Shown: piece after piece, positions 1 to 9,266 of the stretch
Layout: each line of letters opens with the position of its first letter
How positions within the stretch are numbered: position 1 is the first letter of the stretch
DNA from: Bacteroidaceae bacterium
Lineage (GTDB): Bacteria; Bacteroidota; Bacteroidia; Bacteroidales; Bacteroidaceae
Assembly (NCBI GenBank): GCA_017529865.1
Contig: JAFXNA010000050.1
Location: 41,654-105,653 of the forward strand
Direction of reading: 5' to 3'
Length of the DNA stretch: 64,000 bases
Program-made: the position numbers and the translations under genes
The notes under the pieces: generated by a model
What the model saw: only the letters and a program-made list of their open reading frames with translations
What the model was told of the DNA's origin: nothing
Database searches by the model: none

Positions 1-390
1 CGTTGCTATGACAAAGGATACGGAGTAACAGAGAACGACCAGGTTGCTTTTTCGTGGTATATGAAGGCAGCCAAGCAAGGACATGCCAAGTCGCAATACC
101 AAGTGGGAAAGTGCTACAAGGACGGAGAAGGCGTAGAGAAAGACAAGAAAACGGCTTTCAGTTGGTTCCAGAAAGCAGCTGCACAGGATAACGGCAAAGC
201 TCAGCTCGCCCTTGGTAAGGCATATATGAAGGGCAAGGGTGTTGCTGCCGATCAGGCAAAAGCCAAGCAGTGGCTCAAGAGGGCTGTGACGAATGAAAAG
301 GACGGTGAAGAAATCCTTACCGAACTGCGTCAGGACAAGGCAGCAGGCGATGAGGATGCCAAGCAGATACTGCAAATAGTTGGAAAATAA
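1..390 (+). CDS. Sel1-repeat protein, C-terminal part
   Basis: The frame is open from base 1, so the true start lies outside the window. It encodes about 129 residues made of Sel1-like helical repeats. Two units are clear, each with the pattern Y-x-x-G-x-G-V-x-x-D-x-x-x-A-x-x-W-x-x-K-A-A (about residues 3-25 and 39-61); a third, less regular unit follows and then a charged tail. Sel1 repeats are TPR-like scaffolds for protein-protein contacts. No catalytic motif is visible, and the N-terminus, with any signal peptide or other domain, is missing. The partner and role cannot be deduced. The family call is firm; the function is unknown. Confidence 0.85.
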   Translation, partial: RCYDKGYGVTENDQVAFSWYMKAAKQGHAKSQYQVGKCYKDGEGVEKDKKTAFSWFQKAAAQDNGKAQLALGKAYMKGKGVAADQAKAKQWLKRAVTNEKDGEEILTELRQDKAAGDEDAKQILQIVGK

Positions 391-411
391 GAGACTCAAA
401 TATAATTGTTT

Positions 412-1431
412 ATGAAAATCATTACAATGGGCGAAATCATGCTTCGCCTCAGTCCGGAAGGAAACAGCAGATTCGTGCAGGCAGATAAGTTCTGCATCAT
501 CCCAGGTGGTGGCGAAGCCAATGTGGCTATCAGTTGCGCCAATTTTGGTCACGACGCTTACTTTGTCAGCAAACTGCCAAAACACGAGATAGGTCAGATA
601 GCCGTAAACGCTCTGCGCCGCTATGGTGTCAACACAGATTTCATTGCTCGTGGCGGCAACCGCGTGGGCTTATATTATGCAGAGACAGGCGCATCTATGC
701 GTCCATCGAAAGTCATCTACGACCGTGCATACTCAAGTATTGCTGAGGCAAAACCTGAAGACTTCGATTTCGATGCAATCTTCGAGGGAGCTGACTGGTT
801 CCACTGGAGCGGTATCACACCAGCTATCAGCGATGCCAGTGCAGAATGTCTGCGTCAGGCATGTATCGCTGCCAAACGTCATGGTGTTAAAGTGAGCTGC
901 GACCTCAACTTCCGCAAGAAATTGTGGACCAGCGAGAAAGCCATCAGTATTATGCGACCACTCATGCAGTACGTCGATGTATGTATCGGTAACGAAGAGG
1001 ATGCTGAACTCTGCCTCGGATTCAAGCCCGATGCTGATGTAGAAGGTGGTAAGACCGATGCTGCAGGCTACGAAGGCATCTTCCGCCAGATGAAAGAACA
1101 GTTCGGTTTCGAATATGTTGTAAGCACACTCCGTGAGAGTTTCAGCGCTAGCCATAATGGTTGGAAGGCCCTTATTTACGATGGAAAGGAGTTCTATCAG
1201 TCAAAGCGTTACGATATCAACCCTATCATCGACCGCGTAGGTGGCGGTGACTCCTTCTCTGGTGGACTCATTCATGGACTCCTCACCAAAGCTACACAAG
1301 GTGAAGCCCTCGAATTCGCTGTTGCTGCCAGTGCACTGAAACACACCATTCCTGGTGATTTCAACCATGTATCCATCGAAGAAGTGGAAGCCCTCGCAGG
1401 TGGAAACGCAAGCGGAAGAGTACAGAGGTAA
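412..1431 (+). CDS. kdgK: PfkB-family sugar kinase, probable 2-keto-3-deoxygluconate kinase
   Basis: A 339-residue ribokinase-fold kinase. The N-terminal PfkB signature reads PGGGEANVA (about residues 28-36). The C-terminal signature RVGGGDSFSGG contains the catalytic base Asp280 and the anion-hole glycines. The opening MKIITMGEIMLRLSPE is typical of bacterial KDG kinases, which phosphorylate 2-keto-3-deoxygluconate with ATP in uronate catabolism. No aldolase or uronate isomerase lies nearby, so substrate assignment rests on resemblance alone; a fructokinase-like role is possible. An in-frame TTG six bases upstream is less likely as start than the ATG used here. It begins 21 bases after the Sel1 gene and may share its transcript. 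Confidence 0.75.
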   Translation: MKIITMGEIMLRLSPEGNSRFVQADKFCIIPGGGEANVAISCANFGHDAYFVSKLPKHEIGQIAVNALRRYGVNTDFIARGGNRVGLYYAETGASMRPSKVIYDRAYSSIAEAKPEDFDFDAIFEGADWFHWSGITPAISDASAECLRQACIAAKRHGVKVSCDLNFRKKLWTSEKAISIMRPLMQYVDVCIGNEEDAELCLGFKPDADVEGGKTDAAGYEGIFRQMKEQFGFEYVVSTLRESFSASHNGWKALIYDGKEFYQSKRYDINPIIDRVGGGDSFSGGLIHGLLTKATQGEALEFAVAASALKHTIPGDFNHVSIEEVEALAGGNASGRVQR

Positions 1432-1473
1432 AGGTTATTGGTTAAAGGTTATAGGTTATAGTTGGAAGACTAT
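1432..1473 (+). repeat. Intergenic ggttat(t/a)-type tandem repeat
   Basis: Degenerate copies of a 7-8 base unit around GGTTATAG / GGTTATTG fill the space between the kinase stop and the next start. The same unit recurs at 8068-8117, 14126-14156 and 37936-38080. Confidence 0.7.
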
Positions 1474-1971
1474 ATGGATAAAGAGCAATCATCTATATAT
1501 GACAAAGAGAGGCGTTATGCCTCTTTTTTGTCCGATGTCGTCCTCCTCATTCAAGATGAGCACGACGAGGTCAGCGTTCTTGCCAATGTAGCTGCAGCCT
1601 TGAAGGAAGCGTTCGGTTTCTTCTGGGTTGGTTTCTACCTTGTCAAGGAGAAAGAGGGTAGTGAACAGCAGTTGTATCTTGGCCCTTTCCAAGGTCCTAC
1701 GGCCTGTTATCGCATCCGCTACGGAAAAGGTGTGTGTGGTTCTGCTTGGAAACAGCGCCAGTCGCTTGTTGTTCCTGACGTAGAGGAATTCCCAGGCCAT
1801 ATAGCATGCAGCAGTCTCTCACGTTCAGAGATAGTCGTACCCATCTTCACGAAAGAAGGTGGTGTTGTAGGAGTGCTTGATATCGATAGTACCGACCTCG
1901 CCACTTTCGATGATGTCGATCGCGAGAACCTTGAGCAATTGTGTCGATTACTCACCACAAATCTCTACTGA
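1474..1971 (+). CDS. msrC: Free methionine-(R)-sulfoxide reductase (GAF domain)
   Basis: A 165-residue single GAF-domain enzyme that reduces free methionine-R-sulfoxide, protecting against oxidative damage in the cytoplasm. Family landmarks are LGPFQGP, ACYRI, GKGVCG, FPGHIAC and SEIVVPI. Cys78, Cys88 and Cys112 have spacings of 10 and 24, the same as the catalytic and resolving cysteines of the E. coli enzyme (84/94/118). The start at 1474 (MDKEQ) is preferred over an upstream in-frame TTG that falls in repeat sequence. It converges on the histidine kinase with an 11-base gap and no obvious terminator. Confidence 0.92.
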   Translation: MDKEQSSIYDKERRYASFLSDVVLLIQDEHDEVSVLANVAAALKEAFGFFWVGFYLVKEKEGSEQQLYLGPFQGPTACYRIRYGKGVCGSAWKQRQSLVVPDVEEFPGHIACSSLSRSEIVVPIFTKEGGVVGVLDIDSTDLATFDDVDRENLEQLCRLLTTNLY

Positions 1972-1982
1972 TCTTTCCGCTT

Positions 1983-3953
1983 TCACGCCTCATGTTTCTC
2001 TTCCTTCAACGGATGTGTGAAAATGAAACGTGCACCATTAGTGTACGATGTGTCGAGCTTCACGCTACCGCCCAATAGGGTAGCGAGTTGGCGACATATA
2101 GCTAGTCCGAGACCTGTTCCTTGCTTGAATATGTTCAGTTTTTCGAATCGTTTGAATATCAGTTCTGCCTTTTCCGGTGGAACGCCTACACCTGTGTCTG
2201 TTACAGAGAAGGTGAGCATGCCAGGTGTCTCCGAGGTTGAGCAGTGGACGTGTATCTCGCCTTCGGTCGTATGTTTCATCGCATTGGTGAGGTAGTTGAT
2301 GATGATTTGCTGCACGCGCTGACCGTCTGAATAGATTTCGAAATCATCGTCCACGTCGGTGGTATAGTAGAGCTTGACGCCCTCTGGGCATCGGTAAGAT
2401 ACGGTCTGTATAGCCTTGCGGCATATTTCGTTCGGATGGCAGTTGTCGAGGAAAATGTGGTACTTTCCGCTCTCCATATCGCTTGCATCGAGGATATCGT
2501 TGACGAGGGTCGAGAGCATGTCGGTATTGCCACGTACGATATCACCGTACTGCTGGATTTCTTCGTTGGTGAGCATGCCGCGCATTTCGATGTCAGTGAG
2601 CAGTTGTGAGAATCCGCAGATGGCATTGAGTGGTGTGCGCAGTTCGTGGCTCATGTTCTGTAGGAATTGTTTCTGCGTATTGTTGGCTCTTTCAACTTTC
2701 TTGGCATAGAACCGTTCGCGGAAGAATCCGGAGACAGCAAGCAGGATGATGATGAATGCCGCGATGCCACCGACGATAAGGGCGGTGGTCAGGATGTTGC
2801 TCTTTTCTTCCTGTAGGTTGAAAAGTTTGTATCGTGTTTCCATCTCCATAATTTGCTTCGAGAATGTTACGTCGAAGGCCCATGCAATGCGACCGGAGAT
2901 ATAGTGTTCCAATTCGTAGGCTCGTGAGTCCCAGCCTAGTGTGTGTAGCACTTTCGCCTGTTCCTGCAAGTAGAGTAAGGGGGCAACGGAGTCTTCCTCG
3001 CTGATGTATTGCCATGCCGTGTAGGGGTCGCCTACGGCTTCGTAGTAACGGGCAATCATCATGTTGCGCAGGCGGGTGTCGGTTTGGTCGAGTTCCACGT
3101 TGTTGAACTCCATCGTCTTTTCAGTTTCTATCTTCGCGCTGTCGAGGTTTTCCTTCGACAGATAATAGCAGATGGCGTAGGCGTGCTGCATGGAACGGAA
3201 GTAGTCAAGTTCGCGTGGGGTCTTGCGATTGGCTTCCTTCTGGATGAATCCCTCGAGTTTGTTGGTGTAGGTCAGCATGTCCTCTGGTTCGTCAAGGTTG
3301 TTGAGGAATGAGCAGACAGCGAGACAGAGATAGAGTGCCTCGGAATAGTCGTCACCGATTTTAGTGCTGATGTCGAGCGCCTGCTTGGCATGTTCAAGCG
3401 CTTTGCGGTCTTGGAATATTTCGGAATAGGAGTGGCTGAGTATCTCGTGGGCTTTCATAAGTCCGTAGTTGTCAACTTTGGCGAAGTCCTTCAGCATCTC
3501 GTTGGCCAAATCATACACCTTGATGAAGTCTCCCTCAAAGATATATTGGTAGGCTAGGTAGCTCTTGGCGTCGGCCAATGCGCGTCGGTATTTTTTGGAC
3601 TTGAAGTCGAGCTGCTCCACTTTCTTGTATGAGTCGATGATAGAGTCGAGGGGATAATCGGTGTTGTACTGACAGCGCATGATGTTGCGCAGGCTGTAGA
3701 TGATGTGTTCCTCGCACTTTTTCTGCATGGCAACGTCATACATTTTTCTAAGTAGGATAATTTCGGTCTCGGTATTGAGCAGTTGCCGGCTCCAACTGTA
3801 GAGCGAGTCTACGCGTGCATCGTCATCAGGGAGGGTTTCGTATTCCTTGAGCCATGCAGCACGTTGTCTCAACTCTTCTTCGGTTGGGACGGTCTGTGCA
3901 GAGGCGAAATATGTTGCGAACATGATTGTCGCGAATAAAAGAAGCCGTTTCAT
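1983..3953 (-). CDS. Membrane sensor histidine kinase, periplasmic helical-repeat sensor
   Basis: 656 residues. A signal peptide (1-19, ending ASA-Q) precedes a long helical, TPR-like periplasmic region (about 25-380). One membrane helix follows (about 387-411), then a short linker and the kinase core. The H-box is MSHELRTPLNAI with phospho-acceptor His436. The N-box is NYLTNAMKH, the G1 box DTGVGVP and the G2 box GTGLGLAI. There is no receiver or HTH output domain, so it is a classical rather than hybrid kinase. No response regulator lies in the window, so its partner and ligand are unknown. It is divergent from the beta-barrel gene at 4137 and has its own promoter. Confidence 0.88.
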   Translation of the reverse strand: MKRLLLFATIMFATYFASAQTVPTEEELRQRAAWLKEYETLPDDDARVDSLYSWSRQLLNTETEIILLRKMYDVAMQKKCEEHIIYSLRNIMRCQYNTDYPLDSIIDSYKKVEQLDFKSKKYRRALADAKSYLAYQYIFEGDFIKVYDLANEMLKDFAKVDNYGLMKAHEILSHSYSEIFQDRKALEHAKQALDISTKIGDDYSEALYLCLAVCSFLNNLDEPEDMLTYTNKLEGFIQKEANRKTPRELDYFRSMQHAYAICYYLSKENLDSAKIETEKTMEFNNVELDQTDTRLRNMMIARYYEAVGDPYTAWQYISEEDSVAPLLYLQEQAKVLHTLGWDSRAYELEHYISGRIAWAFDVTFSKQIMEMETRYKLFNLQEEKSNILTTALIVGGIAAFIIILLAVSGFFRERFYAKKVERANNTQKQFLQNMSHELRTPLNAICGFSQLLTDIEMRGMLTNEEIQQYGDIVRGNTDMLSTLVNDILDASDMESGKYHIFLDNCHPNEICRKAIQTVSYRCPEGVKLYYTTDVDDDFEIYSDGQRVQQIIINYLTNAMKHTTEGEIHVHCSTSETPGMLTFSVTDTGVGVPPEKAELIFKRFEKLNIFKQGTGLGLAICRQLATLLGGSVKLDTSYTNGARFIFTHPLKEEKHEA

Positions 3954-3979
3954 AGTGATTGCTTTTTTTATTTAGTTTG

Positions 3980-4015
3980 CAAATATACACAATTTTTCGT
4001 TTCGCTATGCAAAAA
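3980..4015 (-). promoter_or_regulatory. Bacteroidetes-type promoter of the histidine kinase
   Basis: On the minus strand, TATATTTG (3980-3987) matches the -7 consensus TAnnTTTG, and TTTTTG (4010-4015) sits about 22 bases upstream as the -33 element. It lies 27 bases ahead of the start codon. Confidence 0.65.
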
Positions 4016-4136
4016 CCATGAAAAAATTGTCAAATCTTGTAGCATTTCCCTTATTATCTACGTCAAATAAGTGAATTAAAAATCATCAAATGAATTCAAA
4101 TTGTAAATAATTCAATAGTGAAATAGTTATTAAATT

Positions 4137-6530
4137 ATGAAAACGATTTACAGTAAATTGGCAGTTTTGGTAGCTGCAATGATGATGTCAATGGCAATGA
4201 CTGCCAAGACATACGATGTGAGTGGAAAAGTGATTGATGAACAGGGCGAGCCTATCGCGTTTGTGAATGTGGTGTTGCTGTCGATGCCCGACTCTGCTTT
4301 CGTTCAGGGAGCAGTGACAGATGCTCAGGGTGCGTTCCGCATTGTGACCGATAAGAACGACGGATTGCTACGACTCACCGGTATAGGATATGAAACAGTC
4401 TATATCAAAGCCGCTAGCGGATTGACCATCCGCATGAGGGAGGATACGCAACTGCTTGGCGAAGTCACTGTAAAGAGTACACTGCCCAAGACATTCGTGA
4501 AGGGTGATGCTATGCGAACTACAGTCGATGGAACCATCCTCGAAAAAGCAGGAACGGCAGGCGATGCGCTGTCGAAAATCCCTTCTGTCGAATCTGAGCG
4601 CGATGGCAGTGTGAAGGTTCTCGGTCGTGGTGATGCCGAAGTGTATATCAACGGTCGAAAGGTGATAGACCAAAAGGAACTGGGACGCTTGCGTGCCGAT
4701 CAGATTCAGTATGTCGATGTGGTGCAGAACTCAGGTGCACGCTATGCCGCATCAACCAAAGCCGTGGTGCGCATCACTTTGAAGAAGGCGCAGGGCGATG
4801 GCCTTAGCTTCCAGGAAGATGTATTGGGGTATTATCAGTATGGAATCACACTTCAGAATATCCTCGACCTTAATTACCGTAAAGGTGGACTCGACATCAC
4901 TGCCTCTTTCTTGGCAGGTCATTACGGCCACAGTAAGTCGCTGCAAGAAGATGCGATTCTCTACTACGTCGGTCCTGACCGCTACGACAGTTATTCCACA
5001 CAGGATGCCAAGCAAGTCTCGAAGACTGTATCGCCGCAGTTGCAGGTTAACTACATGCTCAACGACAACCACAGTTTCGGTGCCTATTATAAGTTTGACC
5101 GTAATCCCGATGATGACTTCACCGACAAGTTCCTCACCGACAACTATGTCAACGGTATCCCGACCGAGCATTCCGAGAGTGACGTCAGACAACAGGAACA
5201 GTCGAGCAAGCATATCTTCAATGCATATTATAATGGAAAAGTGCAGAACCTGAGCATCGATTTGAATGTTGACGGACTCTTCGACGACACCAAGGCACCA
5301 GGTAGTACCACAGAAACAACCCGTGTGCCAGGCGGCGCAGCTGCAGCAACTCCTCGTTCTATCAATAGCAATACTCTTAGCGCCAACAATTTCTGGGCAT
5401 CGAAACTCATCTTCGGCTATCCCGTTTTGAAAGGAAATCTTTCCATTGGAGGCGAATACTCCCACAATCACCGCACCGATGCCTACGGTTTCATGTCTAC
5501 CGATGCCGTGCCTGTTAAGGCTACCGATACCGAGATCAATGAGTCGTCAGCTGCTGCCTTCATGGAGTACGGTCGTATGATCGGTTCTGTTTATGCTCAA
5601 GTAGGTCTGCGCTATGAGCACTTAAAGAACGATTACTTCAACTTCGGTGTACGTGAGGATGAGGTCTGCCGAAACTACGGTGATTGGTTCCCTACGGTTG
5701 TCATTTCCGCACCGATCAAGAATGTACAGCTCTCGCTCTCCTATCGTCGTGATATCGAGCGTCCACATTACAGTAGCCTCACCAGCTCCACCATTTACAT
5801 CAACCGTTACACCTATCAGAGTGGCAACCCATATCTCAAGCCGACCTATACTCATAGCCTCGTGCTCAATGCCGCTTACAAGTGGTTGAGTCTCAGCGTC
5901 GACTATGCACGTATCACTGATTCCGAAACCATGTCCACCGAGCCATATCCAGGCTCAGCAGACCCACTTATCAGTCTCGTGCGACCCATCAACACCAGTG
6001 AGGACTACAACCGACTCACCATCGTGCCTACCGTGCGCCCAACTATCAACTTTAAACTCTCAACTTTCAACATTACATGGCATCCTACATGGACCGCATA
6101 CGCTATCTTCCAGAACTACAAGACCCCGACAGCCGATGGTTCCATCAAGACGCTCTCACGTCCTTATTTCCAGATAGCATGGCAGAACGACATCGAGTTA
6201 CCACACGACTATCGCGTCAACCTCAATGCTCAATGGGCAGCAAAAGGTGACTACGACAACTTCCGTGTCACTCGTACCCGCTTCAACCTATCTGCAGGTC
6301 TGCAGCACGACGTGAATCTTCGCCATCTCGGTATACTTACCCTCGATTTCCGTTGCTTCGACCCATTCAATACCAATAAAGTCGAGACCACCATCTATGG
6401 CATGCGCGAACTGACCGCTTATAATCCCGCTCGTCGCACCTTCATGGTCAATCTCACCTGGAAGTTCAACGAGGCTCGCAGTAAGTATCGTGGATCAGGT
6501 GCAGGTGAAAAGCAGAAAGCCAGAATGTAA
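4137..6530 (+). CDS. Outer-membrane beta-barrel protein with carboxypeptidase-like regulatory domain
   Basis: 797 residues. A signal peptide (1-23) is followed by a carboxypeptidase-D regulatory-like beta-sandwich (about 25-110: VSGKVIDEQGEPIAFVNV). Next comes a plug-like region with VYINGRKV and the MRTTVDGTILEKAG block, then a long C-terminal barrel (about 220-797) rich in alternating aromatic strands and ending in VNLTWKF. This architecture matches the OMP_b-brl_3 group of TonB-receptor relatives, which lack a canonical TonB box. No SusD partner follows, so it is not a classical SusCD importer and the cargo is unknown. Residues 635-646 are encoded by a copy of the aactttcaac intergenic repeat (see 6041-6071). 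No clear promoter is visible. Confidence 0.85.
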   Translation: MKTIYSKLAVLVAAMMMSMAMTAKTYDVSGKVIDEQGEPIAFVNVVLLSMPDSAFVQGAVTDAQGAFRIVTDKNDGLLRLTGIGYETVYIKAASGLTIRMREDTQLLGEVTVKSTLPKTFVKGDAMRTTVDGTILEKAGTAGDALSKIPSVESERDGSVKVLGRGDAEVYINGRKVIDQKELGRLRADQIQYVDVVQNSGARYAASTKAVVRITLKKAQGDGLSFQEDVLGYYQYGITLQNILDLNYRKGGLDITASFLAGHYGHSKSLQEDAILYYVGPDRYDSYSTQDAKQVSKTVSPQLQVNYMLNDNHSFGAYYKFDRNPDDDFTDKFLTDNYVNGIPTEHSESDVRQQEQSSKHIFNAYYNGKVQNLSIDLNVDGLFDDTKAPGSTTETTRVPGGAAAATPRSINSNTLSANNFWASKLIFGYPVLKGNLSIGGEYSHNHRTDAYGFMSTDAVPVKATDTEINESSAAAFMEYGRMIGSVYAQVGLRYEHLKNDYFNFGVREDEVCRNYGDWFPTVVISAPIKNVQLSLSYRRDIERPHYSSLTSSTIYINRYTYQSGNPYLKPTYTHSLVLNAAYKWLSLSVDYARITDSETMSTEPYPGSADPLISLVRPINTSEDYNRLTIVPTVRPTINFKLSTFNITWHPTWTAYAIFQNYKTPTADGSIKTLSRPYFQIAWQNDIELPHDYRVNLNAQWAAKGDYDNFRVTRTRFNLSAGLQHDVNLRHLGILTLDFRCFDPFNTNKVETTIYGMRELTAYNPARRTFMVNLTWKFNEARSKYRGSGAGEKQKARM
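6041..6071 (+). repeat. aactttcaac-type repeat inside a coding sequence
   Basis: Tandem variants of a 9-10 base unit (aactatcaac, tttaaactct, caactttcaac) are read in frame as part of the barrel protein. The reverse complement closely resembles the leader repeats at 9135-9190 and 17319-17370 (gttgaaagttgatag units). Confidence 0.75.
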
Positions 6531-6608
6531 TAGAAGTAGATGCGGATGGGCAAAATGCTTGTGTGGGGTCGCTTTGGGGAAGTGAAACGGTGGTTTTGTG
6601 GCGTTTTA

Positions 6609-6640
6609 TTTGTCGGTATGAAAAAAAATGTGTAACTTTG
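6609..6640 (+). promoter_or_regulatory. Promoter of the glyA operon
   Basis: TTTG (6609-6612), a 20-base spacer, then TAACTTTG (6633-6640) is an exact match to the Bacteroidetes -33/-7 pattern. It is the only clear promoter seen between here and 15951, so it may drive the nine genes from glyA to the HAD phosphatase. Confidence 0.85.
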
Positions 6641-6650
6641 CGCCCTAATT

Positions 6651-6716
6651 GGTTAGAGTTTAGCGGTTAGAGTTTAGCGGTTAGCGAATGAACAAATAAG
6701 GAATGAACAAATCAAG
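6651..6716 (+). repeat. Leader tandem repeats before glyA
   Basis: Two exact 14-base copies of ggttagagtttagc (6651-6678) plus a partial third are followed by two copies of a 15-16 base unit (gaatgaacaaataag). They would lie in the 5' untranslated leader just after the promoter. Confidence 0.8.
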
Positions 6717-6742
6717 TAAATTATAAAACAGTAAATTAGATT

Positions 6743-8023
6743 ATGGAAAGAGACAACGAGATCTTCTCTTTGATTGAACGCGAACATCAGCGCCAGCAAA
6801 AGGGTATTGAGCTGATTGCGTCGGAAAACTTTGTGAGTGACCAAGTGATGCAGGCTATGGGTTCATGCCTAACCAATAAGTATGCTGAGGGTTATCCCGG
6901 CAAGCGTTATTATGGTGGATGTGAGGTTGTTGACATCGTAGAACAAACGGCTATCGACCGCGTCTGCAAGTTGTTTGGTGCCGAATATGCAAACGTACAG
7001 CCTCACTCAGGTGCTCAGGCTAATGCTGCTGTGTTGCTGACGGTCTTGAAACCAGGCGATACGTTCATGGGACTGAATCTCGATCACGGAGGTCACCTCT
7101 CACACGGAAGCCATGTAAACACAAGCGGTATTCTTTACAACCCTGTAGGTTATAACCTCAATCCGGACACTTGTCGTGTGGATTACGACGAAATGGAACG
7201 ATTGGCACTCGAACATAAGCCAAAGCTTATCATCGGTGGTGGATCGGCATACAGCCGCGAATGGGACTACGCTCGTATGCGTAAGATTGCTGACGAGGTG
7301 GGTGCTCTCCTGATGATTGATATGGCTCATCCTGCCGGACTGATTGCAGCCGGACTGCTTGACAACCCATTGAAATATGCTCATATCGTAACTTCTACTA
7401 CTCACAAGACACTCCGCGGTCCTCGTGGTGGTATCATTCTGTTGGGTAAGGATTTCGATAACCCATGGGGTCTCACCACTCCAAAGGGTGAAGTGAAGAA
7501 GATGTCGCAGCTGATTAATTCTGCTGTATTCCCCGGACAGCAAGGCGGTCCGCTGGAGCATGTCATCGCAGCCAAGGCTGTAGCTTTCGGTGAAGCGCTC
7601 ACTCCTGAGTTCAAGGTTTATCAGCAGCAGGTGAAGAAGAATGCAGCTGTATTGGCTCAGGCTTTGATTGATAAGGGATTCTTTATCTGTTCGGGTGGTA
7701 CCGACAACCACAGTATGTTGGTAGACCTCCGTACGAAGTATCCAGACTTGACGGGTAAGGTGGCTGAGAAGGCATTGGTAGCTGCCGATATTACTGCAAA
7801 CAAGAACATGGTTCCGTTCGACAGCCGCAGTGCATTCCAGACTTCAGGTATCCGTCTGGGAACACCGGCCATCACTACTCGTGGTGCAAAGGAAGACCTG
7901 ATGTATGAAATCGCTGACATGATTGAGACTGTACTCAATGCACCGGAGGACGATAAGGTCATCGCATCGGTTCGCGCTCATGTGAACGACATCATGAAGG
8001 ACTATCCGATGTTTGCGTGGTAA
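6743..8023 (+). CDS. glyA: Serine hydroxymethyltransferase
   Basis: A 426-residue PLP enzyme of fold type I. It interconverts serine and glycine while charging tetrahydrofolate with a one-carbon unit in the cytoplasm. The opening [12 protein letters not shown]...[10 protein letters not shown], the block [12 protein letters not shown] and the PLP-lysine motif [12 protein letters not shown] (Lys222) are diagnostic. The length is normal for the bacterial family and nothing is missing. It is first in a same-strand run reaching to 15900. Its promoter is well defined and its leader carries tandem repeats. Confidence 0.97.
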   Translation: MERDNEIFSLIEREHQRQQKGIELIASENFVSDQVMQAMGSCLTNKYAEGYPGKRYYGGCEVVDIVEQTAIDRVCKLFGAEYANVQPHSGAQANAAVLLTVLKPGDTFMGLNLDHGGHLSHGSHVNTSGILYNPVGYNLNPDTCRVDYDEMERLALEHKPKLIIGGGSAYSREWDYARMRKIADEVGALLMIDMAHPAGLIAAGLLDNPLKYAHIVTSTTHKTLRGPRGGIILLGKDFDNPWGLTTPKGEVKKMSQLINSAVFPGQQGGPLEHVIAAKAVAFGEALTPEFKVYQQQVKKNAAVLAQALIDKGFFICSGGTDNHSMLVDLRTKYPDLTGKVAEKALVAADITANKNMVPFDSRSAFQTSGIRLGTPAITTRGAKEDLMYEIADMIETVLNAPEDDKVIASVRAHVNDIMKDYPMFAW

Positions 8024-8026
8024 GAT

Positions 8027-8117
8027 TAGCTTAGTAGCTTAATAGCTTAATAGCTTAGTAGCTGATAATGGTTATTGGTTATAGGTTATTGGTTATTGAA
8101 AATATTGGTTAATAGGT
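8027..8117 (+). repeat. tagcttaa / ggttattg tandem repeats
   Basis: About five copies of an 8-10 base unit (tagcttaata) run into about five copies of ggttattg/ggttatag. Together they fill nearly all of the glyA-rlmN gap. No promoter is evident in the gap. Confidence 0.75.
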
Positions 8118-8126
8118 TTGGAAACA

Positions 8127-9134
8127 ATGAGGATATTAGGTATGACAACGGCTGAGCTTCAGGAGAAGATCCTGGAGCTTGGTATGCCTAAGTTTACAGC
8201 CAAACAGATTGTACAGTGGGTGTATCAGAAGGGTGCGACGTCGTTTGACGAGATGACTAATATCTCGAAACGGCATCGCGAACTGCTAGCTGCGAACTTC
8301 GTGGTGGGGCGTATGCCTGCTACGGAGGTGCAGACCTCGAAAGACGGAACGGTGAAATATCTGTTTCCGACGGAGAGTGGACAATCGGTTGAGACTGTAT
8401 ATATCCCCGAGAAAGACCGAGCAACGCTGTGTGTGTCGTCGCAGGTGGGGTGCAAGATGAACTGTCATTTCTGTCAGACGGGTAAGCAGGGTTTTCAGGG
8501 TAACCTGACGACTGCTGACATCCTGAATCAGATTTACTCGATTGAGCATCCCGACCAATTGACCAATATCGTGTTCATGGGTCAAGGCGAGCCGTTAGAC
8601 AACTATGATGCACTGATGAAAGCGATAGCGCTTTTGACCTCTGAGGAGGGGTGGGCATGGAGTCCACGACGCATCACCGTATCGACGGTAGGTTTGAAGA
8701 AGAACCTGAAACGATTTGTGGAAGAGAGCGAGTGTCATCTGGCTGTGAGCATGCACTTCCCATTTCATGAGACCCGCTTGCAATACATGCCTGCCGAACG
8801 TCAGTATGGTATCGAGGAAATCGTGGAACTGCTGAGTCAATACGACTGGAGCCATCAGCGACGCCTCTCGTTCGAATACACGATGTTTGATGGAGTGAAC
8901 GACTCGATGATTTTTGCAAAGGAAATCGTTCGACTGCTTAGGAACCTTGACTGCAGGGTGAACCTGATTCGTTATCATCGTATTCCAGAGGTGGAATTGA
9001 ACGATACTCCGATGCCGAAGATGACTGCTTTTCGTGATTACCTCACCAAACATGGTGTGTACACCACGATTCGTACGTCGAGAGGACAGGATATTGAGGC
9101 AGCATGTGGAATGCTGATTAGTAAAGATTTATAA
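8127..9134 (+). CDS. rlmN: Dual-specificity RNA methyltransferase RlmN (23S A2503 / tRNA A37)
   Basis: A 335-residue radical-SAM enzyme that methylates C2 of A2503 in 23S rRNA and of A37 in some tRNAs, using a methylated cysteine intermediate. The cluster motif Cys109-x3-Cys113-x2-Cys116 lies in VGCKMNCHFCQTG. MGQGEPLDNYD is the SAM-binding GEP motif, and the C-terminal IRTSRGQDIEAACGML carries the second mechanistic cysteine. The ATG at 8127 is chosen over an in-frame TTG at 8118 that lies in repeat sequence. It is probably co-transcribed with glyA. Confidence 0.96.
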   Translation: MRILGMTTAELQEKILELGMPKFTAKQIVQWVYQKGATSFDEMTNISKRHRELLAANFVVGRMPATEVQTSKDGTVKYLFPTESGQSVETVYIPEKDRATLCVSSQVGCKMNCHFCQTGKQGFQGNLTTADILNQIYSIEHPDQLTNIVFMGQGEPLDNYDALMKAIALLTSEEGWAWSPRRITVSTVGLKKNLKRFVEESECHLAVSMHFPFHETRLQYMPAERQYGIEEIVELLSQYDWSHQRRLSFEYTMFDGVNDSMIFAKEIVRLLRNLDCRVNLIRYHRIPEVELNDTPMPKMTAFRDYLTKHGVYTTIRTSRGQDIEAACGMLISKDL

Positions 9135-9261
9135 AGTTGAAAGTTGATAGTTGAAAGTTTAAAGACAGTGGTGAGTTGAAAGTTGAACAAGAAAATTAAC
9201 TGACTACTATAAACTTAAAAACTGACTATAAACTATAAACAATAAACTATAAACTTTTTAT
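9135..9261 (+). repeat. gttgaaagttgatag and ctataaacaa tandem repeats
   Basis: Two families fill the rlmN-DUF4837 gap: units of gttgaaagttgatag in the first 60 bases, then units of ctataaac(aat). The second family runs up to the start codon and leaves an A/T-rich leader. Confidence 0.75.
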
Positions 9262-9266
9262 TGGAT

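Noticed and set aside
1983..3953. Hybrid two-component system protein of the SusR type
   Set aside because: The protein ends right after the G2 box, without receiver or AraC-type HTH domains.
4752..5471. 239-codon open frame antisense to the beta-barrel gene
   Set aside because: It mirrors the codon pattern of a clear protein on the other strand, has no recognisable domain or promoter, and is biased in composition as shadow frames are.
4137..6530. SusC of a polysaccharide-utilisation locus
   Set aside because: No SusD-like gene follows, and the architecture fits the OMP_b-brl_3 group rather than SusC.
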